Counted from the stretch's first letter, positions 1-7,660 are shown. The stretch: DNA of 64,000 bases from Candidatus Margulisiibacteriota bacterium (GCA_041661965.1 JBAZTH010000003.1:62001-126000), one strand, 5' to 3'. Notes: generated by a model from the sequence alone, not told the origin. Translations and numbers: made by a program.

Positions 1-2
1 TG

Positions 3-371
3 CTGATCGATCCCGGATTATCCGCTGTTGGGAACGACGCGACCGGTTTTGCCGGCACGCCGCTCTATTTTTCACCGGAGCAGTCGAGAGGGGAACAATT
101 AACGCCGAGATCGGAGATCTTTACGGTCGGCGTGATCCTGTTCGAAATTCTGACCGGCGAACACCCGTTCGGGGCCTACACTCATTCGGCGCTGATGCAA
201 AACATTCAATCCAATGAACCGGACTTCAGCCTCCTGCCGCAAAAGACCAGGGAACAAAAGCAGCTTTTCTACGTGATCAGGCGGGCGCTGGCCAAAGACC
301 CGAAACGCCGGCCGGCTTCGGCCGCCGAACTGCGCAGTCAGCTCGCAATTATCCTCGCCAAACTGCCGTAA
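3..371 (+). CDS. Serine/threonine protein kinase, C-terminal part (5' end outside window)
   Basis: Open from the first full codon of the window to the stop at 369-371, so only the C-lobe of a Hanks-type kinase is visible. The activation segment reads LIDPGLS, then GTPLYFSPEQ (the APE-loop region), then a helix F segment SEIFTVGVILFEILTG and a final ARRP-like part (DPKRRPASAAEL). Two positions are unusual: the DFG triad is DPG, and the helix F Asp (normally SDIYSLG) is Glu. The Asp of DFG itself is kept, so activity is uncertain; a weakly active kinase or pseudokinase is possible. No transmembrane segment follows the kinase domain. It lies just upstream of small unknown genes and a second kinase. 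Confidence 0.85.
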   Translation: MIDPGLSAVGNDATGFAGTPLYFSPEQSRGEQLTPRSEIFTVGVILFEILTGEHPFGAYTHSALMQNIQSNEPDFSLLPQKTREQKQLFYVIRRALAKDPKRRPASAAELRSQLAIILAKLP

Positions 372-403
372 TTATACGCCGCTTCTAAGCCAGCAAAATA
401 TCC

Positions 404-431
404 TGAAATTTCCCGGCGGGCTAAAAGATAA
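404..431 (+). promoter_or_regulatory. Sigma-28-like promoter upstream of the 461 gene
   Basis: TGAAAT at 404-409 and GATAA at 427-431 are separated by exactly 17 bases. The same pair with the same spacing recurs in front of several other genes in the window (see findings). A Shine-Dalgarno AAAGGAG follows before the ATG at 461. Confidence 0.6.
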
Positions 432-460
432 CTAATCAGCCGCAGTAAAAGGAGATTTTT

Positions 461-721
461 ATGGTATATAAAGTCGGGTCCCGTCAATTAAGGCCGCAGT
501 CGACCGCGCTGAAAGTCGGCGACGAGATGATTGGGAGCCTTATTTTTAGGGAGAGAAGGAATGTCGGTTTCGGAGAAGCAAGGGAACTTTTGCTGGTCAG
601 GGTCAGAGACGGTATCATGGGACTCTTGGTCGGTAACCGGGCCGAATTGGACGCGCTGGACCCGAACCTTACGATGCCGCCGACTCTTTGCATCCAAAAA
701 GACGCTACGTTTTTGAATTGA
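461..721 (+). CDS. Small uncharacterised protein (86 aa)
   Basis: I do not recognise a family. The start is supported by AAAGGAG eight bases upstream. The protein is soluble, with a beta-rich middle (GSLIFRERRNVGF, ELLLVRVRDGIMGLLVG). It is preceded by a TGAAAT-N17-GATAA promoter and followed at once by another small gene, so the two may be co-transcribed. No signal peptide or membrane segment. Confidence 0.6.
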   Translation: MVYKVGSRQLRPQSTALKVGDEMIGSLIFRERRNVGFGEARELLLVRVRDGIMGLLVGNRAELDALDPNLTMPPTLCIQKDATFLN

Positions 722-741
722 TCAATCAATGGCGGCCAAAC

Positions 742-1116
742 ATGCCGGCCGCCGCCCCGACCAAGCCCGAAACCACTCCTTCCCGCATCACCGACAAAGC
801 GATCCCGGCGGTAACAGAGCGGACCGCTTTCCGCAATTTCGGCTACGGCCTGTCAAAGACCAGTTCGAGGGATAAAGGCCAGTTAAGGAGCCTTTCTATG
901 GACTGGATTGCCATGGCCAATGATGGCATTGGAACCTATCGCCGGAGCCTGCGGGATGGAGAAATTATCGACCTGGAGGCGTATCAACATTATAAGGGTC
1001 TTTATGAGCTCGTCCAAAAATTGGAGATAAAAAATAAGGGTTGGTCTTCCTTCAGGGATAAATTCTTCCAGTTTTTAAGCCTCCCGGCGGAACCGACGCG
1101 GCCGGAACGATCATAA
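742..1116 (+). CDS. Small uncharacterised protein (about 125 aa; start uncertain)
   Basis: Not recognised. Three starts are possible in the same frame: 688 (overlaps the previous gene by 34 bases), 742, and 898. The 898 ATG has the best Shine-Dalgarno (AAGGAG at 885-890, spacing 7) and would give 73 residues, but codons between 742 and 898 look coding (acc, atc, ggc and ttc rich), so I chose 742. The N-terminal part is Pro/Ala/Thr rich; the C-terminal part is helical (EAYQHYKGLYELVQKLEIK). No signal peptide or membrane segment. Confidence 0.5.
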   Translation: MPAAAPTKPETTPSRITDKAIPAVTERTAFRNFGYGLSKTSSRDKGQLRSLSMDWIAMANDGIGTYRRSLRDGEIIDLEAYQHYKGLYELVQKLEIKNKGWSSFRDKFFQFLSLPAEPTRPERS

Positions 1117-1130
1117 TCTCGGTTTAGCCA

Positions 1131-1158
1131 TGCAATTTTACTCGTTTTCTTTCGATAA
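1131..1158 (+). promoter_or_regulatory. Sigma-28-like promoter upstream of the kinase gene
   Basis: TGCAAT at 1131-1136 (one mismatch to TGAAAT), 17 bases, then GATAA at 1154-1158. The kinase ATG at 1179 follows with its own Shine-Dalgarno (TAGGAG). Confidence 0.5.
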
Positions 1159-1178
1159 TATAGTAGGAGTAAAGTGCC

Positions 1179-2171
1179 ATGAGTACTATACCTAACATTG
1201 GTTCCTCAAGCAGGCTTTCATCGAGATGGGTGGTTTCTTGCCCACCCTCAATTCCGGCGTCGCGTTCTTCCGGGCTTAGCCCGTTAGCGCAGAGCCTCCC
1301 AACCCTTAATTTTCATGCTTTACCGTCGATCAAAGACCAACCGATCGCCTTAAACATCCAAGGAACGCAAGTTACTTTGAGCGACAGCAATAAAATTGGC
1401 CAGGGTGGAATGGCGGCGGTTTACAAGGTTTTTGCCGATGGACGGGAGCTGGCGGCGAAATATACGAGTATCCCCAAATTGGCGGCTTTTTTACGGAAGG
1501 AAGGGGTGTTTGGTTCCCAGCTTAATTCCGCGCCTGGTTTCCATCAGGTCTACGGAGTGGCCGATGCTGGAGGAGGGGCGGTCCTTTTAATGGATTTTAT
1601 TCCAGGCGAAAAAGCCTCAAGGTTGGCGGGGATTCTTCCCCAAGCAACAGTAATCAGGTGCATCAGAGACATCAGCTTGCGACTGTATGAAGCGCATTTG
1701 CAGGGGATAATTCACCGGGACATTAAAACCGAGAATATCATGATTGAGATAGAAAACGGCCGGCACGTCAAATCAAGTTTATTTGATTTCGGCCTGGCCA
1801 CGACCGTTGACGAACAGCGGCGTCAGTCCGGTCTTATGGTTGGAACGCCGGCGTTTTTTTCTCCGGAACAAGCCCGCGGTCAAGCCCTTGATCCGCGGTC
1901 GGACCTTTACTCTCTTGGGGTCGTGTTTTATGAAATGCTGACCGGGCGCAATCCAATCGATCCGAGAAATGACATGCCGGCTTATGACCTGATAAACAGT
2001 GTCGCCCTTGGAACGGTCGCCCCCGACCTCACCAAATTGCCCGTCGAACTTCGCCCAATAATCGGTAAAATGTTGGAGCGTAATCGCGAAACCCGCTATC
2101 AGGATTGCCTGGCTGTTTTTCTGGACCTGGCAACCGTCCTGGAAAACATGGGGCTCGACCCGAATTCTTAA
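1179..2171 (+). CDS. Serine/threonine protein kinase (Hanks type), cytoplasmic
   Basis: 330 aa. An Ala/Ser-rich N-terminal stretch of about 65 residues precedes a complete kinase domain: P-loop IGQGGMAAVY (near residue 72), catalytic Lys in ELAAKY, IIHRDIKTENIM catalytic loop, DFGLA metal-binding triad, GTPAFFSPEQ, and SDLYSLGVVFYEML. All key residues are present, so it should be active. There is no transmembrane segment or extracellular sensor, so input is probably a partner protein. It resembles the C-lobe encoded at the window start but has canonical motifs. Preceded by a sigma-28-like promoter and TAGGAG Shine-Dalgarno. Confidence 0.92.
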   Translation: MSTIPNIGSSSRLSSRWVVSCPPSIPASRSSGLSPLAQSLPTLNFHALPSIKDQPIALNIQGTQVTLSDSNKIGQGGMAAVYKVFADGRELAAKYTSIPKLAAFLRKEGVFGSQLNSAPGFHQVYGVADAGGGAVLLMDFIPGEKASRLAGILPQATVIRCIRDISLRLYEAHLQGIIHRDIKTENIMIEIENGRHVKSSLFDFGLATTVDEQRRQSGLMVGTPAFFSPEQARGQALDPRSDLYSLGVVFYEMLTGRNPIDPRNDMPAYDLINSVALGTVAPDLTKLPVELRPIIGKMLERNRETRYQDCLAVFLDLATVLENMGLDPNS

Positions 2172-2177
2172 ACCGAG

Positions 2178-2205
2178 TGAAATTTCCCGCTCCTACCCAC
2201 GATAA
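2178..2205 (+). promoter_or_regulatory. Sigma-28-like promoter of the 2215-4127 operon
   Basis: TGAAAT at 2178-2183, 17 bases, GATAA at 2201-2205. The next ATG at 2215 lies only nine bases further and has no Shine-Dalgarno, so the transcript would be leaderless or nearly so. Confidence 0.6.
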
Positions 2206-2214
2206 CTAACCGTA

Positions 2215-3060
2215 ATGCTAAAGGTTATTTTCCAACCACAACGGGCCGGGTTTTTACCGGCGGACTTTGCCGGCCGCCGGCTCTCGCCGGCCAAGAACGG
2301 CCGGGTTGAATTAGCCCAATTGGGGCGGCCGCTCCCTGTCGCGCAAGATGACGTGAAGGCCCGTCCGCCGATGATTGGTATTTATGGGCTGGTGGCAAAA
2401 ATAGCGGTCGCGGTCGTTGTCGACGTCAATCATTTGCCGGAGGCGATTAAAGCGCCGTATCTTTTGGCCGGAGAGGAATTTGCCAGGGATTTTGAACAGT
2501 ATCTTTCCGCCGTCGTCTTTTTTGATTCGATCAAAGGACGGAACGGCGAATGGAACAATGGTTTTGAGCTCTCCATGCTGGGGTTAGATGGGCAGTCCTT
2601 TAGCCATTTAACGGCGGATGCCACGTCGGAGATTTCCCGGTCCGATGGTCGAGGGGTTGTTTTTTTGAGCTCTACCGCGCCCGAAGGGAACTTGATCCCG
2701 GGCGAAGAACTCCACTGGAGCCTTAGTTGGTTTATTGGGCGGCTTCGTGTCGGGAACTTACCGCTAGGGGAGACGGGCCGCGATTGCGCCGCGGCTATTT
2801 ATCAATCGAAAATGCTGCGGCATTTTATTTCCGGCAAAATGCGGACCGATCAGGGCTTTTATTATGACCCCTTGCTAAGGCAATATTTAAACTGCTTGGT
2901 CGGCTTTAACGAGCTTATTATCAGTAAAGCCAGCTTGCTGACGGAGCCGGAAAAAAACACGATCGCCGCTCATCATGAGAGGGGCTGGTCGATCGACAGC
3001 GTGATCAAGTTTAACCGAATAACCGTTGAGGGCTATCTGACTGCTCTGCAGGAGACGTAA
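2215..3060 (+). CDS. Uncharacterised protein (281 aa), first gene of a three-gene operon
   Basis: No family recognised. Soluble, mixed alpha/beta, with a Val-rich segment (AKIAVAVVVDVNHL) and a long C-terminal half (residues 150-281) rich in aromatic residues. No signal peptide. The stop overlaps the ATG of the following lipoprotein gene (TAATG at 3058-3062), which implies translational coupling. The start is supported by the promoter placed directly in front of it; no internal Shine-Dalgarno-supported start looks better. Function unknown. Confidence 0.65.
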   Translation: MLKVIFQPQRAGFLPADFAGRRLSPAKNGRVELAQLGRPLPVAQDDVKARPPMIGIYGLVAKIAVAVVVDVNHLPEAIKAPYLLAGEEFARDFEQYLSAVVFFDSIKGRNGEWNNGFELSMLGLDGQSFSHLTADATSEISRSDGRGVVFLSSTAPEGNLIPGEELHWSLSWFIGRLRVGNLPLGETGRDCAAAIYQSKMLRHFISGKMRTDQGFYYDPLLRQYLNCLVGFNELIISKASLLTEPEKNTIAAHHERGWSIDSVIKFNRITVEGYLTALQET

Positions 3061-3665
3061 TGAAGATCAATAAAGTTCGCGCGTTAATGCCGCTGGTCCT
3101 GGCCGGTGCGCTGGCCGGTTGTCAGACAAAAAATACGGCTATTCATAAAGACCCGACCGCGCCGGTTGCTCCGGCCAAAAAGACGGTCTGGCCGCCAAAC
3201 TATGAATATTTTATCGCTCATACTATTGCCGTTAAAAATATCAACCTTAAGAATTACGGCTGTGTCGGCGTTGGCGATAGCTTTGACCGGGACTTCAACG
3301 GGACTGAAGCGAGCGCGGTGGAAAATGTCCGCCAGGCGATGTTTTCGGCCCACCGGAGTTATTTCTCCAGCTGTCGGCTGGCAACGGCCGGCGATAAGCA
3401 GCCAACAATAGCGAAGTCGATCGATCCGAAGGAGCCGAACTCGCCGCTTTATATGACGATCGCCGGGTCGGATGGGGTTGTCGACAGTTACATCCTGATT
3501 TATCGGCAAGATAAACTATTCCACGCCACCGCTATTGCCGCTGACGGGATCGCCATGGTTAAGGCGGGGGGAAAGCTGAATACTTTTGTCGGGACGATGA
3601 CCGCTGAAGGCTGTACGCCGACGATCCCCGATCTTAGTTTGTTGCTGATTTTGAGAGGCAAATAG
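3060..3665 (+). CDS. Putative lipoprotein (201 aa)
   Basis: The N-terminus is a lipoprotein signal peptide: basic MKINKVR, a hydrophobic stretch, and the lipobox LAGC with Cys about residue 21. It is followed by an Ala/Pro/Thr linker and a soluble domain with several Cys (NYGCVGVGD, SSCRLA, EGCTPT) that could form disulfides after export. Expected to be anchored in the inner or outer membrane on the periplasmic side. It overlaps the previous gene (TAATG) and abuts the next (stop 3663-3665, ATG 3666). Family not recognised. Confidence 0.75.
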   Translation: MKINKVRALMPLVLAGALAGCQTKNTAIHKDPTAPVAPAKKTVWPPNYEYFIAHTIAVKNINLKNYGCVGVGDSFDRDFNGTEASAVENVRQAMFSAHRSYFSSCRLATAGDKQPTIAKSIDPKEPNSPLYMTIAGSDGVVDSYILIYRQDKLFHATAIAADGIAMVKAGGKLNTFVGTMTAEGCTPTIPDLSLLLILRGK

Positions 3666-4127
3666 ATGGGGATTACGCGAGTTTATCATCGCGTCATGGG
3701 GGCGCTTGGTTCGGAAAGTTCACAAGCCAAACTACTGAAGTCCGGCCAACTTCCTAACCGGACGATCCTCCGTTTGGCGTTTACTTCAAGTAACAACCTT
3801 AGGCTGGCCGCCTGGGCGGCGATCAACGCCCGGCCGGAAATTATCTGCGGCGGGGCGCAAAGGGACGAGTTTGGGGTAAAGCGCCTGTTACCGGACGCGG
3901 AACTGGTCTTAAGACAACGGGAAACGGAACCGAAAACGGTTGCCCGGGTTTTGCATTATTTATGTTCCGACGAAGCCAGGGAACTGACCTATGTAATCGA
4001 TCTGTTAAGTGAGCACAGCGCAAACAAGCAAGGGGACATTGTCTCCGAACTTGGCAAGATCAACCTTCCTTTGGCGAAAAGAATAGTCGCGATTTGGCAA
4101 AGAAGCCGCGGAAATAAACCAGAGTAA
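3666..4127 (+). CDS. Uncharacterised protein (153 aa)
   Basis: Starts on the base after the stop of the lipoprotein gene, so it belongs to the same operon. Predominantly helical, no signal peptide or membrane segment, no motif I recognise. It might be a cytoplasmic or peripheral partner of the lipoprotein, but that is only suggested by the arrangement. Translation probably depends on coupling, since no clear separate ribosome binding site other than AGAGGC is visible. Confidence 0.6.
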   Translation: MGITRVYHRVMGALGSESSQAKLLKSGQLPNRTILRLAFTSSNNLRLAAWAAINARPEIICGGAQRDEFGVKRLLPDAELVLRQRETEPKTVARVLHYLCSDEARELTYVIDLLSEHSANKQGDIVSELGKINLPLAKRIVAIWQRSRGNKPE

Positions 4128-4237
4128 TCCACTTCTTCTGACGATCTGCCCACCTATAGGCCGACTTCTACCTTGTTCTCACGGCACCCTTCATTACCCC
4201 AAAACATTGACTCTCAAAGAGGGGCACTGCACATGAT

Positions 4238-4276
4238 AAACGGAAACCAGCGGCAATATCGCCGCGGTTTCCGTTT
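4238..4276. repeat. Hairpin repeat H1 (left flank of the deoC island)
   Basis: Perfect nested inverted repeat: outer arms of 11 bases (AAACGGAAACC / GGTTTCCGTTT), inner arms GCGGC / GCCGC, loop AATATC. The 31-base core recurs with one change at 6208-6238 on the other side of the island. It sits in the 221-base gap between 4127 and 4349, in which I see no gene. Confidence 0.8.
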
Positions 4277-4309
4277 CCCGACTAAATATGTTTTTTCAGC
4301 AGTCTTAGA

Positions 4310-4338
4310 TTGACTCTATGAGGCGAGAATGGGAGAAT
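4310..4338 (+). promoter_or_regulatory. Probable sigma-70-type promoter of deoC
   Basis: TTGACT at 4310-4315, 17 bases, GAGAAT at 4333-4338, ten bases before the deoC ATG. No Shine-Dalgarno at ideal distance. Confidence 0.4.
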
Positions 4339-4348
4339 AGGCCGCTTT

Positions 4349-5062
4349 ATGAATATGTTAATTTCAAAATCCTCAGATCTTGCCCCTTATATTGACCACA
4401 CCCTTTTGAGAAAAGAGGCTACTGAAAATGATATTGAAAAGCTTTGCCTCGAAGCTAAGCAATACGATTTTTATTCGGTTTGTATAAGATTTCAATGGGT
4501 TAGAAAAGCTAAAGAATTGTTGAAAGGAACACAAGTAAAAGTGTGTTCAGTTGTAGGGTTTCCGCTTGATTCTGTTCAAGCTGAAAATTGCCATTTTGGT
4601 GCTATGTCTACTAAAGAAAAAGTGGGTGAAGCCCAAATGGCGATTGCTGATGGGGCGAACGAATTGGATATGGTTATTAATATTGATGCCTTAAAGAAAG
4701 GCGATTATGAATATATAAAAAACGATATCAACTCGGTTAAAAAGGCTGCGGGTAATAAAACATTAAAGGTTATCATTGAAACGGCTATGCTTAATGAGGA
4801 GCAAAAGAAACAAGCGTGTCAATTAGCACAAGAGGCTGGGGCCGATTATGTTAAAACCTCAACAGGATACGTTAAAGATCAAACAGGCAAGACGCTTGGC
4901 GCAACGATTGAAGATGTGAAATTGATGAGAGAGATTGTTGGAGGTGATTTTGGGGTTAAGGCTTCCGGTGGAATTAGTGATTATAAAAAAGCAAAAGCCA
5001 TGATAGAAGCTGGTGCAAATAGGCTGGGGTGTTCGGCATCGGTTGAGATAGTGAAAGAATGA
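4349..5062 (+). CDS. deoC: Deoxyribose-phosphate aldolase
   Basis: 237 aa, full length for the class I aldolase that splits 2-deoxyribose-5-phosphate into glyceraldehyde-3-phosphate and acetaldehyde in deoxynucleoside salvage. The Schiff-base Lys is in YVKTSTGY, the proton-relay residues are in ELDMVIN and GVKASGGI. IDHTLL near the N-terminus is also typical. Codon use is clearly AT-richer (aaa, gaa, att, tta) than in the genes on either side, which suggests recent transfer. No other deoxynucleoside catabolism gene (deoA, deoB, deoD) is adjacent; it is followed by two small membrane-protein genes. Confidence 0.95.
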   Translation: MNMLISKSSDLAPYIDHTLLRKEATENDIEKLCLEAKQYDFYSVCIRFQWVRKAKELLKGTQVKVCSVVGFPLDSVQAENCHFGAMSTKEKVGEAQMAIADGANELDMVINIDALKKGDYEYIKNDINSVKKAAGNKTLKVIIETAMLNEEQKKQACQLAQEAGADYVKTSTGYVKDQTGKTLGATIEDVKLMREIVGGDFGVKASGGISDYKKAKAMIEAGANRLGCSASVEIVKE

Positions 5063-5088
5063 ATTGTTTTAAATTAGGGAGGAATGAG

Positions 5089-5694
5089 ATGGATAATAAA
5101 GAGTACGAATTAAAATTTAAATATGCATGGAACTGGTTTAAGTATCATGCTGTTCAGCGCTATTCATCATTTTATTATTATTTGATAATTATCGGTGCAT
5201 TGGCTTATGGATATATTCAAGGTAATTGTGCGCCAAGAATAAAGCTGATTATTTCTCTATTCGGGGTAATTGTTTCGTTGGCTTTTATTTTTATTGAGAA
5301 GCGTAACGCTGATTTGGTCGATTGTGGCAGATTAGCGTTAGATGCCTTGGAAAAGGATAAAAAATGTGTTCTTAGCACCTCATATATTAGGTGCAGAGAT
5401 AGGAAAAGTAGTTGCGGAGGTAAAAAGGGCAATGTGGAATGGATCAGAACACATACATTTTGGTTTAGGGCGATTATATGCACTGTTTTTACTATATCAC
5501 TGTTTGCAATGGTTGATATTATTGTTAATAACTGGGGCAAAATAATGTCTAATATTGTTAATCCGTTAAATTGGATAATACTAATAGTTACATTGGTTGG
5601 TTTTATTGTTTTTGTAATAATTGCTTGCTCTTCCCTTAAAAGGGTTGTTAATATTAAGATTCCGGATGATTGTTGGAATGGGGACTGCAAATGA
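5089..5694 (+). CDS. Four-helix membrane protein, uncharacterised
   Basis: About 201 aa from the ATG at 5089, chosen for its strong Shine-Dalgarno (AGGGAGG at 5077-5083); an upstream ATG at 5059 overlaps deoC. Two membrane helices after a WNWFKYHAVQR segment (YYLIIIGALAYGY and LIISLFGVIVSLAFIFI), a cytoplasmic Cys-containing middle (RCRDRKSSCGGKKG), then two more helices. The WFxxHAxQR-YYLIIxG opening reminds me of RipA-type small membrane proteins, but this is a weak resemblance. Strongly AT-rich, like deoC. Confidence 0.7.
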   Translation: MDNKEYELKFKYAWNWFKYHAVQRYSSFYYYLIIIGALAYGYIQGNCAPRIKLIISLFGVIVSLAFIFIEKRNADLVDCGRLALDALEKDKKCVLSTSYIRCRDRKSSCGGKKGNVEWIRTHTFWFRAIICTVFTISLFAMVDIIVNNWGKIMSNIVNPLNWIILIVTLVGFIVFVIIACSSLKRVVNIKIPDDCWNGDCK

Positions 5695-5725
5695 AGTTGG
5701 GGTATTCAAACTATATGGTTTTCTC

Positions 5726-6064
5726 ATGTTAACCTTATCAGCAAGAATCCTTGCCATTCTCTACATCGCCTTTATCAGCCTTTTCGCCTTAGATGCCTTT
5801 AACGGTGGTTTTAGCTGGCCGGGGACGGTGATCGCGTTATTCATCCACCTTATCCCAACTTTTATCCTGATCTCTTGCCTTGCCGTCGCCTGGAAAAGGG
5901 GAGTGATCGGCGGGAGCCTTTTTCTGGCAGTGGGAATATTCTTTACTCTCTGGTTTAGGACCTATCAGCGGCTAGATGTCTTCCTCTTAATTAGTTTCCC
6001 GTTGCTGTTGATCGGCGCGCTGTTTATAATAAGTGGGAGACCGACTAGAGGTCTTCGGGACTAA
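5726..6064 (+). CDS. Small four-helix membrane protein (DUF7670-like)
   Basis: About 112 aa from the ATG at 5726; an earlier in-frame start at 5621 would overlap the previous gene by 74 bases. The opening ARILAILYIAFISLFALDAF followed by LIHLIPTFILI and a hydrophobic tail matches a widespread family of small membrane proteins of unknown function (DUF7670-like, from memory). The last codons lie on the reverse strand of a displaced leuC 3' end (6045-6092), so the C-terminal residues GRPTRGLRD were probably acquired at the insertion junction. Confidence 0.65.
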   Translation: MLTLSARILAILYIAFISLFALDAFNGGFSWPGTVIALFIHLIPTFILISCLAVAWKRGVIGGSLFLAVGIFFTLWFRTYQRLDVFLLISFPLLLIGALFIISGRPTRGLRD

Positions 6065-6092
6065 CTATTCGACCGGCGACCGCCGAAGCGGC
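6045..6092 (-). pseudogene. Displaced copy of the leuC 3' end
   Basis: Read on the minus strand these 48 bases encode AASAVAGRIVSPEDL plus a stop, identical in amino acids to the end of LeuC (6401-6448), with six base differences that are all synonymous (including TAG for TAA). It is not connected to an open frame upstream. The two copies are 356 bases apart as direct repeats. Confidence 0.85.
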
Positions 6093-6207
6093 CGTTAAGT
6101 AATAAACCCAATTCTTTTTTTCGGCTTTTCTTCAACTTGAAGGGTTCTTTCTCTATGGAGCATGGAGTTATGGTGGCTGAGGAGGGGAAGCGGCAATTGC
6201 TAGACTC

Positions 6208-6238
6208 GGAAACCTGCGGCAATATCGCCGCGGTTTCC
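6208..6238. repeat. Hairpin repeat H2 (right flank of the deoC island)
   Basis: GGAAACC-T-GCGGC-AATATC-GCCGC-GGTTTCC, identical to the core of H1 at 4242-4272 except for one unpaired base (T for A). Confidence 0.8.
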
Positions 6239-6261
6239 TTGTTATTGAGGGCAAAGAAACT

Positions 6262-6291
6262 TGGAACCGCGACGTTCAGTCGCAGGTTCCA
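6262..6291. repeat. Related hairpin H3
   Basis: TGGAACC-GCGAC-GTTCA-GTCGC-A-GGTTCCA: the same layout as H1 and H2 (outer GGAA(A)CC stem, inner GCGnC stem, 5-6 base loop, one bulged base) but diverged in sequence, with compensating changes in both arms. Confidence 0.65.
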
Positions 6292-6400
6292 CTAGAAAGA
6301 TTAAAGATACCCCACCGCAAGCGGTGGGGAGTTAGGTCAGAATGTTGACCTCTTTTATTCTTGTTGTCCTTTAAGGTCACAATTTGTGACCTTAAAAGTT

Positions 6401-7660
6401 TTAGAGGTCTTCTGGGCTAACTATCCGACCGGCAACCGCTGAAGCGGCGGCGACGGCGACGTTGGAGAGGTAGACTTCCGATTTGGGATGGCCCATCCGG
6501 CCGACAAAGTTGCGGTTGGTCGTGGCGATCGCTCTTTCCCCTTCAGCCAAAATCCCCATGTGGCCGCCAAGACACGGCCCGCAGGTCGGGGTCGAGACGG
6601 CCGCTTCCGCTTTCAGGAAAATATCGAACAACCCTTCTTTCATCGCCTGTTCGTAGATCTTTTGAGTTGCCGGGATAATGATCAGGCGGACATCTTTGTG
6701 TTTCTTTTTCCCTTTAAGGACCTTGGCCGCGATCCGGAGATCTTCGATCCGGCCGTTAGTGCAGGAGCCGATGACCGACTGGTCGATCTTTACCGACTTG
6801 CATTGGCTGACCGGTTTGGTGTTGCTGGGGAGATGAGGGAAGGAGACCTGCGGTTCGATCTTGGAAACGTCCCAATCGTAAACCTGGACGTATTCGGCGT
6901 CCGGGTCGGAAGTATAAATAGTGCCTTTTCCCGCTTTGACCTTCTTTAGGTAGGCGACGGTCTTGGCGTCGGCCGGGAAGATCCCGTTCTTGCCGCCCGC
7001 TTCGATCGCCATATTGGCCATCGTCATCCGTCCCTCGACCGAGAGGGCGTCGATCGCCGGGCCGGTAAATTCCATCGACATGTAACGAGCGCCGTCGACC
7101 CCGATCTGGCCGATGGTGTAGAGGATGAGGTCTTTGGCTTCGACCCACTTCGGGAGCTTGCCGCGATAGACGAATTTTAATTGTTCCGGGACTTTGAACC
7201 AGACTTCGCCGGTCGCCATCCCGGCCGCCATGTCGGTGGAACCGACGCCGGTCGAGAAAGCGCCGAGGGCGCCGTAAGTGCAGGTGTGGGAATCGGCCCC
7301 GATGATGAGATCGCCCGGTTTGATCGCCCCCATTTCCGGGAGGAGGGCGTGTTCGACCCCCATACAGCCGATCTCAAAGAAATTGACGATCCCGTATTTC
7401 TTGGCGAACTCGCGCATCATCTTGACCTGTTCGGCCGATTTGATGTCTTTGGCCGGGGTGAAGTGGTCGGGGACCAGGAAGATCTTCTTTTTGTCGAAAA
7501 CCTTTTTAACGCCGATCCGCTCGAACTCTTTGATCGCTGTGGGGGAGGTGATGTCGTTCCCCAAGACCAGGTCAAGCTTGCAGTTGATTAGTTCGCCGGG
7601 GGAGACGGACTTCTTGCCGGCGTGTTTGGCTAATATCTTTTGGGAAATAGTCTGTGCCAT
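6401..7660 (-). CDS. leuC: 3-isopropylmalate dehydratase large subunit (short LeuC/aconitase family)
   Basis: 419 aa, the length of the short archaeal/thermophile-type LeuC that isomerises 2- to 3-isopropylmalate in leucine synthesis with a separate small subunit. The [4Fe-4S] ligands are visible in GSCTNGR and CGPCLGG; GADSHTCTYGALGAF is also diagnostic. A homoaconitase role cannot be excluded from sequence alone. No leuD lies next to it: the 3' side is occupied by accessory DNA and a second leuC tail. The start is the ATG at 7660, six bases after an extended -10 box, with no Shine-Dalgarno, so the message is probably leaderless. Confidence 0.93.
   Translation of the reverse strand: MAQTISQKILAKHAGKKSVSPGELINCKLDLVLGNDITSPTAIKEFERIGVKKVFDKKKIFLVPDHFTPAKDIKSAEQVKMMREFAKKYGIVNFFEIGCMGVEHALLPEMGAIKPGDLIIGADSHTCTYGALGAFSTGVGSTDMAAGMATGEVWFKVPEQLKFVYRGKLPKWVEAKDLILYTIGQIGVDGARYMSMEFTGPAIDALSVEGRMTMANMAIEAGGKNGIFPADAKTVAYLKKVKAGKGTIYTSDPDAEYVQVYDWDVSKIEPQVSFPHLPSNTKPVSQCKSVKIDQSVIGSCTNGRIEDLRIAAKVLKGKKKHKDVRLIIIPATQKIYEQAMKEGLFDIFLKAEAAVSTPTCGPCLGGHMGILAEGERAIATTNRNFVGRMGHPKSEVYLSNVAVAAASAVAGRIVSPEDL

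Larger units (their letters stand above)
6093..6400. other. Non-coding 308-base segment packed with inverted repeats, between two leuC ends
   Basis: No gene seen. It holds at least five inverted repeats: 6208-6238 and 6262-6291 (annotated separately), CCCCACCGC-AA-GCGGTGGGG at 6310-6329, AGGTCA-N6-TGACCT at 6334-6351, and a 12-base-arm palindrome at 6371-6395 that repeats the AGGTCA/TGACCT half-sites. The last lies directly downstream of leuC and could serve as terminator or protein-binding site. The density of palindromes suggests a small non-autonomous mobile element. Confidence 0.7.

Noticed and set aside
6093..6400. Integron attC-like sites because of GTTAGGT at 6331 and palindromes
   Set aside because: The matching RYYYAAC core is not found at the right place and there is no integron integrase nearby.
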